From positions 91,154-155,153 of the forward strand of contig CAMDMZ010000004.1 in the NCBI GenBank assembly GCA_945902805.1: a stretch of DNA of 64,000 nt, given 5' to 3'. Of this stretch, positions 43,213 to 50,465 are shown piece after piece. The DNA comes from Propionivibrio dicarboxylicus (GTDB taxonomy: Bacteria > Pseudomonadota > Gammaproteobacteria > Burkholderiales > Rhodocyclaceae). Each line of letters opens with the position of its first letter. The first letter of the stretch is position 1. The position numbers and the translations under genes were made by a program. The notes under the pieces are model-generated. The model did no database searches. It was given only the letters and a program-made list of their open reading frames with translations, and had not been told where the DNA came from.

Positions 43213-43734
43213 AATGGTGAGCTTTACAACCGTCTCCCATTTTTCAACAGCCGCTTTATTGGCCCCCTGCTTGAGTATTTTGCCAAGAGTAACGAACAGC
43301 GTTGCTTTCATCGCAGCCACAATGAAATCGACGGTGCGCCGATCCTCCGACCACTCCACTTCCGCCGCTGGGTTCTGGCACTCCTGCTGGCAACTTGCCT
43401 TCCCCTTGTCCACGCCGCCATCCTGCGCGTCGGTCCGGGCGAGAAACTCACCCGCATAGCCGAAGCCGCCCGTCTGGCCAAGGATGGCGACACCATCGAA
43501 ATCCTGCCCGGTGAATACCGTGGCGACGTTGCCATCTGGCTGCAAAAGCAGCTCACCATCTGCGGCATCGGCCAGCGGTCGGTGCTGATCGCCGATGGCA
43601 AATGCGCCGAGGGCAAGGCCATCTGGGTCATCCGCAACGGCGACTTCCGTATCGAGAATATCGAATTTCGCGGTGCCCGCGCCTCGGACAAGAACGGCGA
43701 CGCCATCTTGGTCGACTATCACGACTATCACTAG
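43213..43734 (+). pseudogene. Triple chimera: GNAT fragment, beta-helix copy 3, HigB tail
   Basis: A single open frame encodes NGELYNRLPFFNSRFIGPLL and NEIDGAPILRPLHFRRW (acetyltransferase fragment), then VLALLLATCLPLVHAAILRV, a signal peptide and beginning of the beta-helix protein (GEKLTRIAEAARLAKDGDTI, IENIEFRGARASD), and ends KNGDAILVDYHDYH. The last residues are the typical C-terminus of HigB toxins (IVDYH), and a higA gene follows 10 bp later. So the beta-helix gene was joined to the tail of a higB gene, destroying both. Confidence 0.72.
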
Positions 43735-43744
43735 GAGCAACATC

Positions 43745-44050
43745 ATGACTCGCATCCCCCCGCATCCTGGAGAAACCTTGCGCGCAGACGTACTCCCCGC
43801 CTTGGGTCTGACCGTGACCGATGCCGCTGCGCAACTGGGTGTCACCCGTGCCGCGCTATCGCGTGTGCTGAATGGACGTGCCGCAATTTCGCCCGAAATG
43901 GCTCTGCGCCTCGAGGGCTGGCTGGGATTAGCCAACGGCGGGCGGGCTGACCTATGGATCGCCCAGCAGCCAGCCTATGATCTATGGCAGGCAAGAAAAG
44001 CTGGCATGCCGAAGGTGCAACGGGCCCCAACGAGTCAAACCACTCCCTGA
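43745..44050 (+). CDS. HigA-type XRE antitoxin without toxin
   Basis: 101 residues, AGGAG ribosome-binding site. The start MTRIPPHPGETLRADVLPAL and helix-turn-helix LTVTDAAAQLGVTRAALSRV identify HigA; DLWIAQQPAYDLWQAR is the toxin-facing segment. Only the last few codons of a higB remain upstream. It is distinct in sequence from the HigA at 34546. Confidence 0.85.
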   Translation: MTRIPPHPGETLRADVLPALGLTVTDAAAQLGVTRAALSRVLNGRAAISPEMALRLEGWLGLANGGRADLWIAQQPAYDLWQARKAGMPKVQRAPTSQTTP

Positions 44051-44061
44051 ACGAATCCGCA

Positions 44062-44085
44062 AAACTCGGTGCTGGCGAGACGGCG
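44062..44085 (+). repeat. Dispersed 24-bp tag, between orphan higA and wecB
   Basis: AAACTCGGTGCTGGCGAGAC with GGCG; three differences from consensus. It marks the right edge of the TA/decay region. Confidence 0.7.
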
Positions 44086-44211
44086 ACAGAAAACTACGGC
44101 CTGCAACTTAACCCTGCTCGCGAAGCTGCTTCTGCCTTTCCCATCGCATGAGGCCGCCATCCGTGCCAACAAAACGGCATAATTCGCCTGCGTCCACTCC
44201 TTCGTCCTCCC

Positions 44212-45321
44212 ATGCCACTCATCTACCTCGTCGCCGGCGCGCGGCCCAACTTCATGAAAATTGCCCCCATTGTGCGTGCCCTCCAGGCTCATGGCGGCCT
44301 CGATTTCAAAATCATCCACACCGGCCAGCATTACGACCGCGAGATGAACGACGTGTTCTTTGAAGAACTCGGCATCCCACAGCCCGACGTCTTCATGGGC
44401 GCCGGTGGTGGTAGCCACGCACAGCAGACCGCAAAAATCATGATTGGCTTTGAAGAACTTTGCCAGACCAACAAACCCGACGCCGTGCTCGTTGTCGGCG
44501 ACGTCAATTCAACGCTGGCCTGCTCCATTGTCGCCAAGAAGTTGAATATCCCCGTCGCCCACGTCGAAGCCGGCCTGCGTAGCGGCGACATGAGCATGCC
44601 GGAAGAAATCAACCGCCTTGTCACAGACAGCATTTCCGATTGGTTCTTCGTTACCGAACCGAGCGGCGTTGAACACCTGCGACGCGAAGGCAAACCCGAC
44701 AGCGCCATCCACTACGTCGGCCATGTCATGGTCGACAACGTGCTCTACCAGGCCGAAAAGCTCGCGCAAAGCAACACACCACTCGAGTTCGCCCCGTTCA
44801 AACAGCAGCATCCGCGCTACGGGGTGGTCACCTTGCATCGCCCCAGCAACGTCGACAACGCCGACATGATGACGCGCATCGCTGGTGCGCTAAAAGAAAT
44901 CGCAGCAGACTTGCCACTAATCTTTCCCGTACATCCGCGCACCCGTGGCAATCTTGAAAAATTCGGCATCGACCTTGGCCCGCACATCACGCTGGTCGGC
45001 CCGCAAGCCTACATGGCCTTTCTCGATGTTTGGAAAGATGCCGTCGTCGTCCTGACCGACAGCGGCGGGTTGCAGGAAGAAACCACCGCCCTTGGGGTGC
45101 CCTGCATCACCATTCGTGAAAACACCGAACGGCCGATCACGGTGGAAGAAGGTACCAACGTGCTGGTTGGCACCGACCCGGCACGCATCGTCGCCGAGGC
45201 ACACAAGATTACGCGTGGTGAAGGCAAACAAGGGCGGCGCCCCCACCTTTGGGATGGAAAGACTGCCGAGCGCATCGTTGCAATCCTGGCGCATGCGCTC
45301 CTTCGACCTGGACAAGAATGA
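44212..45321 (+). CDS. wecB: UDP-N-acetylglucosamine 2-epimerase (non-hydrolysing)
   Basis: 369 residues starting IYLVAGARPNFMKIAPIVRA. The family residues are in FKIIHTGQHYDREMND, VGDVNSTLACSIVAKK, HVEAGLRSGDMSMPEEINR and LTDSGGLQEETTALGVPCIT. It interconverts UDP-GlcNAc and UDP-ManNAc, providing ManNAc(A) for the polymer together with the HexNAc dehydrogenase. It is the first intact gene after the decayed region. Confidence 0.92.
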   Translation: MPLIYLVAGARPNFMKIAPIVRALQAHGGLDFKIIHTGQHYDREMNDVFFEELGIPQPDVFMGAGGGSHAQQTAKIMIGFEELCQTNKPDAVLVVGDVNSTLACSIVAKKLNIPVAHVEAGLRSGDMSMPEEINRLVTDSISDWFFVTEPSGVEHLRREGKPDSAIHYVGHVMVDNVLYQAEKLAQSNTPLEFAPFKQQHPRYGVVTLHRPSNVDNADMMTRIAGALKEIAADLPLIFPVHPRTRGNLEKFGIDLGPHITLVGPQAYMAFLDVWKDAVVVLTDSGGLQEETTALGVPCITIRENTERPITVEEGTNVLVGTDPARIVAEAHKITRGEGKQGRRPHLWDGKTAERIVAILAHALLRPGQE

Positions 45322-45506
45322 AAGATGGCTCCTTTAGTAGAGCCTTCCCGCAGCGCTTTGGGTGTCGGAAATATTTACACTCAGCCAGAGACCACCTAAA
45401 TGAAAGCATTGATTATTATTAGCTATTCATTTATGGTTCGAAAATTGCGTAAGTGAACCCAGCCTTGTCACCGTTGTGAACGACGGCCCCTTTCTAAGGA
45501 ATCATC

Positions 45507-45926
45507 ATGAACTGTCATTTCTCCAAACTAGCCGTGATTGCAGGTATGTTTTCCTATTTCACCGTTGGTACTGCCCTCGCCGCAGGATGCCCGTGCGCAG
45601 GCGGTGATGTAATGTCGAACTTACAGATAACACAGGACCTCGGGAACAAGACTGTTTGCGCGAGTTACGCTAGCGACAAGTGGCAGGAGTGGCATAAAAA
45701 CGACGGCAGCATCTTCGAAATGGGGAATACGCCTGGAGGTGAAGGCGTTGGCGGGTGGTCAGTATCTGCGGACCCCTCTGCCAAGATCATATACAGCTAC
45801 ACAGGTGACCCACAGCCTTACTCATATACGGTCTGTAAGGAGGGTAGTAACACGTACCATTTCTGCGGGGCCACTAATGTGACAGGAGCTTGGACAACCT
45901 CTGGAGGAAGCGCTTGTGGGTTCTAG
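45507..45926 (+). CDS. Small secreted Cys-containing protein, unknown
   Basis: 139 residues with AAGGA upstream and a clear signal peptide ending at TALAAGCPCAGGD. The mature part is Gly-, Ser- and Trp-rich with six cysteines (CPC, VCAS, VCKE, FCGA, ACGF), suggesting disulfides. I recognise no family. A lipoprotein cleavage site before AAGC is conceivable but not canonical. The upstream 180 bp are A+T-rich and probably hold its promoter, so it seems independently expressed. Confidence 0.7.
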   Translation: MNCHFSKLAVIAGMFSYFTVGTALAAGCPCAGGDVMSNLQITQDLGNKTVCASYASDKWQEWHKNDGSIFEMGNTPGGEGVGGWSVSADPSAKIIYSYTGDPQPYSYTVCKEGSNTYHFCGATNVTGAWTTSGGSACGF

Positions 45927-46006
45927 GAAGAACACAAGCTGATTTATGCTTTTGAATTTAGCTTCAGCATCAAGCTGAAATCGTCAAACCGCCAACGACT
46001 TCCACA

Positions 46007-49000
46007 TTGAATTCCAGGGCTGCCGGCTGGGCGTGGTTGGTTTACGCCGCCTTCGTCATTTACGGCAGCCTGGTTCCCTTCGATTTTCGCCCATTGCCGT
46101 TTGAGCAGGCTTGGGCAGTATTTAAGCAGACTCCGTTTCTTCAACTCGGTGTTGAGTCCCGAGCAGACTGGATCGCCAACGGGGTGCTTTATGTACCGCT
46201 CGGCTTCCTGGGTGCCAGGGCATTCAGCACAGCGAGTTACCGCCTCGCGGGGGTAGTGGTCTCCCTGCTGGTGGCAGTCCTGCTGGCCTTTGTGATTGAG
46301 TTCGCACAGGTCCACTTTCCGCCCCGCACCGTTTCCCAGAATGACCTTCTGGCCGAAGCCATTGGTGGCAGCATCGGTAGCGTCGCTGCATTCTGGCTCG
46401 AATCCTGGCTGAAACGGTTTCATTTTGCCTGGATAGGCAATCGATCAGTCTGGACGCGCCTTGCGTGGCAGGTCTACGCGCTCGCCTTTCTTCTCTATTC
46501 CTTCTTCCCCTACGACCTGCTGATTTCGTATCAGGAATTCCAGGGCAAGCTTACCGGCGAGAACTGGGGATGGTTGTTTGCATTGCCGAGCGACACCACC
46601 GGAATGCGCATTTTGCTCGTCTGGCTGACCGAGATAGTGACCATCCTGCCGCTTGGCTTCGTGCTCGGCCTCGGGCACGCTCATCGCTTCGCCATTCAGC
46701 GTGGCCTAGTGATTGGTACGTTGCTCGGTCTCATCATCGAAATTGGCCAACTCACAATCGCCAGCGGGGTCAGCCAGGGCGCCTCTGTCGTCAGTCGTGC
46801 TGCAGGCATGGCCTTGGGTGCCGCGATCGGCGTCACCTGGCAGAAGGACAGCCTGAACTCCGTGCGCATCTGGCTAAACAGACATTTTCGCTTTCTTCTA
46901 CTCCTCTACCTGGTCGCCCTCGCTCTGACTTCATGGAGTACTCACCCCTGGCGCGATTGGGACCACGCGCAACAATCCTGGGAATCCCTTCGATTGCTGC
47001 CGTTCTATTACCACTACTTCACCACCGAAGCCAAGGCATTGGCCAGTCTGACCAGCATCGTCGGGACGTACTTGCCCTTTGGTGTTCTGGCCTGGGCGCG
47101 CATGGCTCGTACTACCGGAACCGTGCTGATCACGGCGATGCTTGCACTCGTCATCGAGAGCGGCAAGCTGTTCATGAACGGGACACACCCGGACCCCACC
47201 AACATCCTCATCGCCGGTGCCTCGGTCTGGCTGCTACAACATGCGCTGGCCTTCTGGGAGAGCGGCGGACGTCAATCATCCCGTCAGCCAACACAGAAGG
47301 CAATCGCCCGCAGGACAGAAGAGCGACCCCAACCGGAACACCCCGAAGCAAAGCTACCGTTGAAATGGCACGTGGACCGTCGCGATCTCTGGCTGCCACT
47401 ATTCATCCTGTTGATCTTATGGAATGCGGCGAACTGGCCTGCTTTCCCTTGGCTCGTCGTCAGCGTGATTGGCGCCAGCGCGGCCTTGACCTGGTGGCAA
47501 CCGGCGGCGATCCTGGTGCTGTTGCCGGCGGCCATGCCGGTATTTGATCTCGCCCCATGGTCAGGGCGCTTTTATGTCGACGAATTCGACCTGCTGTGCG
47601 CGACCAGCTTTGCGGTCTGGTGGGCGCGTGAAAAGCCCGTCATACACTGGCCAAACCTGCGCACCCCATCATCGCTCATCCTCTTGTTTCTTGGGGGTAC
47701 GCTGCTGATCGGCGCCGCCAAGGGGCTGGGGGGCGCATGGCCCCTCGACATGAACAGTTTTTCCAATTACCACAGCGCATTCAATGGCATTCGAATTCTC
47801 AAAGGCGCGCTATGGGCGGGACTATTCATCTTCACCTATCGGTCACACGTCGAAACAAAGCCCGCGCTCGCCCGTTTGTTTCATTTCGGCATCGCCAGCG
47901 GACTTCTGCTGACGGTCAGTGTGGTACTACTAGAGCGCATGGCCACGGTAAGCCTGTTCGATTTTGTTACCGAGTACCGGGTAACCGGTCCGTTCTCGAC
48001 CATGAACAAGGGTGGTGCCTACATCGAATGCTTTCTCGCTGTGAGTGCTGCTTTTGTCATCGCCGAATTGGTCACCAGTCGCAACCGGGTGATCACGGGG
48101 ACGGCAGCTATCCTGCTCGCATTGACCACCTATGCCATCTTCGTCACCTATTCCCGCAACGGCTACGCCGCACTCGGGGTCGGACTGGGAATCGGTTTCC
48201 TCATCGTCGGGCGCCAACTGCGGCAACATCATCACTATGTCAAACCAGTCTTGCTGCTTCTGGGATTGATCGCGATAGGTAGCTTGCTGATTCTGAGCGG
48301 TGGCTACGCAAGTGAACGTCTTGCGGCGACGACCAAGGATTTCTCGATCCGGCAATCGCATTGGGATGCCGCACTCGGCCTCCGAGATGACCGGGTAAGC
48401 ACCAGCCTGTTCGGGGTGGGCTTGGGCCGTTTTCCGGAAATGCACTTCTGGCACAGCCACGGCGAACCGCGTGCCGCAACTTACCGACTGGAACCGGGCA
48501 ACGGCAACGCCTTCCTGCGCCTGGGATCTGGTGCTCCCCTCTACATCGAGCAGATCATTTCACCGCCCGCCGGAAAGGATCTGTCGCTCACCCTCAACCT
48601 ACGCAGCGCCACCGCTCAGCCGCCCGTGATTGCAGCTACCCTCTGCCGCAAGACCCTGCTCACCGCAGACGAATGCGAATCGACAGAGGTCAAGGGCATC
48701 AAGGCGGCGGGGATCTGGCAGACGCAATACGCAGCTTTCCCGCCACTACCGGAACCGCGAAACGCCTTTGCCTGGCTCATTCCGACCAAGCTTTCCCTGA
48801 CCACCCCAGCAGGGGGAGTGGCCATCGACGTAGACAATGTGAGTCTGCGTCCGACAGGAACCGATCACTACCTGACACGCAACGGCTCATTTGAAAGAGG
48901 CTTGGATCACTGGTTCTTTGCGACCGACATCGACCCACCCTGGCACATTCACAACCTGCCGATCGCCCTGTTCTTTGACCTAGGCTGGCTCGGTCTCGTC

Positions 49001-49225
49001 GCCGCGCTAGCGGCCACCAGCCTCGCCGTTGCCGGCGCATGGCGATCATTCAAGGAATATCGAATTCCTGGCATGGCCGCCTTTGCCGCCCTGGCCGCAT
49101 TTTTCACATCTGGAACACTGAACACCCTGATCGATGAACCGCGATTTCTCTGGCTATGGCTGATATTGCTGTGGCTGTGTGCCTGGCACGGACGAAAACT
49201 TTCACTAAGGTCTGGTCCCGTCTGA
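46007..49225 (+). CDS. Giant membrane protein: VanZ-like repeats fused to O-antigen-ligase-like domain
   Basis: 1072 residues from a TTG at 46007, the only plausible start after an in-frame stop. Residues 1-130 (YAAFVIYGSLVPFDFRPLPF) and again about 145-290 and 295-410 are VanZ-like blocks of four helices each. After a hydrophilic linker (about 418-455), residues 460-775 form a polytopic O-antigen ligase/Wzy-like region (VTYSRNGYAALGVGLGIGFL). A soluble beta-sandwich insert follows (about 800-965, ending with NGSFERGLDHWF, a carbohydrate-binding-module-like phrase), and then the last membrane helices. It may polymerise or ligate the polysaccharide. A glycosyltransferase gene follows 22 bp later. 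Confidence 0.75.
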   Translation: MNSRAAGWAWLVYAAFVIYGSLVPFDFRPLPFEQAWAVFKQTPFLQLGVESRADWIANGVLYVPLGFLGARAFSTASYRLAGVVVSLLVAVLLAFVIEFAQVHFPPRTVSQNDLLAEAIGGSIGSVAAFWLESWLKRFHFAWIGNRSVWTRLAWQVYALAFLLYSFFPYDLLISYQEFQGKLTGENWGWLFALPSDTTGMRILLVWLTEIVTILPLGFVLGLGHAHRFAIQRGLVIGTLLGLIIEIGQLTIASGVSQGASVVSRAAGMALGAAIGVTWQKDSLNSVRIWLNRHFRFLLLLYLVALALTSWSTHPWRDWDHAQQSWESLRLLPFYYHYFTTEAKALASLTSIVGTYLPFGVLAWARMARTTGTVLITAMLALVIESGKLFMNGTHPDPTNILIAGASVWLLQHALAFWESGGRQSSRQPTQKAIARRTEERPQPEHPEAKLPLKWHVDRRDLWLPLFILLILWNAANWPAFPWLVVSVIGASAALTWWQPAAILVLLPAAMPVFDLAPWSGRFYVDEFDLLCATSFAVWWAREKPVIHWPNLRTPSSLILLFLGGTLLIGAAKGLGGAWPLDMNSFSNYHSAFNGIRILKGALWAGLFIFTYRSHVETKPALARLFHFGIASGLLLTVSVVLLERMATVSLFDFVTEYRVTGPFSTMNKGGAYIECFLAVSAAFVIAELVTSRNRVITGTAAILLALTTYAIFVTYSRNGYAALGVGLGIGFLIVGRQLRQHHHYVKPVLLLLGLIAIGSLLILSGGYASERLAATTKDFSIRQSHWDAALGLRDDRVSTSLFGVGLGRFPEMHFWHSHGEPRAATYRLEPGNGNAFLRLGSGAPLYIEQIISPPAGKDLSLTLNLRSATAQPPVIAATLCRKTLLTADECESTEVKGIKAAGIWQTQYAAFPPLPEPRNAFAWLIPTKLSLTTPAGGVAIDVDNVSLRPTGTDHYLTRNGSFERGLDHWFFATDIDPPWHIHNLPIALFFDLGWLGLVAALAATSLAVAGAWRSFKEYRIPGMAAFAALAAFFTSGTLNTLIDEPRFLWLWLILLWLCAWHGRKLSLRSGPV

Positions 49226-49247
49226 TCCGAGGACCAGATACTTGACC

Positions 49248-50465
49248 ATGAAACGCGTCCTGATGATCGCCTACCACTTCCCGCCCATGGTTGGAAGTAG
49301 CGGAGTACAGCGAACATTGCGCTTTGCCCAATACTTGTCCGAATTCGGCTGGCAGGCGTTGGTACTCACCACGCATCCCCGCGCTTACGAGCAGACCGGT
49401 GACGATCTCCTAAGCGAGATCCCTGCCAGCACGCATGTCAGCCGTGTCTTCGCCCTCGACACCGCACGGCACCTTTCCCTGTGGGGACGGTACCCTGACT
49501 GGCTAGCCCGGCCGGATCGCTGGGCCAGTTGGCAGTTTGCCGCGATCCGTGAAGGCATGCGCCTGATCCGTCAGTTCCAACCCGAAGCCATCTGGAGCAC
49601 CTATCCGATCGCCACGGCCCACGTGATCGGCCATGCGCTTGCCGCACGCAGCGGCCTGCCGTGGATCGCCGATTTTCGCGACCCGATGGCGCAAGACGGC
49701 TACCCGCCCAACCCGCGCACCTGGCAGGCATTCAAACGCATCGAAGAGCGGGTTTTCGGGCAGGCGACGCTCTGCACCTTCACCACCCACAGCGCTGCCG
49801 ACCTCTACCGCCAACGCTACCCTAACTCGCCCGTACGCATTGAAATTCTGGAAAACGGCTACGACGAATCCGCCTTCGCCGCCGCTGAACAAGACCGCAC
49901 CAGTGATCTTCCACTCAACCCAGGCCAACTTACCCTCCTGCACAGCGGCATCGTTTACCCCGACGAACGCGACCCCGGCCCCCTGTTCACCGCACTGTCC
50001 CGGCTGACCGACCGCAACCGCCTGAAACTCCGCTTCCGTGCCCCTGTCCATGAAGACCTGCTGCGCCGCCTTGCCGCCGCACACGGCTTGGGCGACCAGA
50101 TCGAAATTCTGCCCGCGCTACCCTACGAGCACGCGCTTGCCGAAATGCTGCGCGCCGACGGCCTTCTTATCCTGCAAGCCGCCAACTGCAACGAGCAAAT
50201 CCCCGCCAAGCTCTACGAATACCTTCGCGCGCACAAGCCCATCCTTGCCCTCACTGAACCGCACGGCGATACCGGCCGTCAACTGGCCGCCGCCGGGATC
50301 GACGCCATCACCCCATTGAATGATGCAACCGCCATTGCCGCACTGCTCGCACGCTTCATTCAACACCCCAGCCTCGGCACACTGCCCGATTCCGTAGCAA
50401 TCGCCAGTTGTTCCCGCCGCGAGCGTACCCGCCAGCTAGCCGGATACCTGGATCAATTGCAGTGA
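49248..50465 (+). CDS. Glycosyltransferase family 4
   Basis: 405 residues from ATG 49248; a TTG two codons earlier is an alternative. The N-terminus LMIAYHFPPMVGSSGVQRTL is typical of GT4 proteins of exopolysaccharide loci, with WIADFRDPMAQDGYPPN and the donor-site region NCNEQIPAKLYEYLRAHKPI. It is a cytoplasmic sugar transferase. The stop overlaps the next gene's GTG start (GTGA). Confidence 0.85.
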   Translation: MKRVLMIAYHFPPMVGSSGVQRTLRFAQYLSEFGWQALVLTTHPRAYEQTGDDLLSEIPASTHVSRVFALDTARHLSLWGRYPDWLARPDRWASWQFAAIREGMRLIRQFQPEAIWSTYPIATAHVIGHALAARSGLPWIADFRDPMAQDGYPPNPRTWQAFKRIEERVFGQATLCTFTTHSAADLYRQRYPNSPVRIEILENGYDESAFAAAEQDRTSDLPLNPGQLTLLHSGIVYPDERDPGPLFTALSRLTDRNRLKLRFRAPVHEDLLRRLAAAHGLGDQIEILPALPYEHALAEMLRADGLLILQAANCNEQIPAKLYEYLRAHKPILALTEPHGDTGRQLAAAGIDAITPLNDATAIAALLARFIQHPSLGTLPDSVAIASCSRRERTRQLAGYLDQLQ

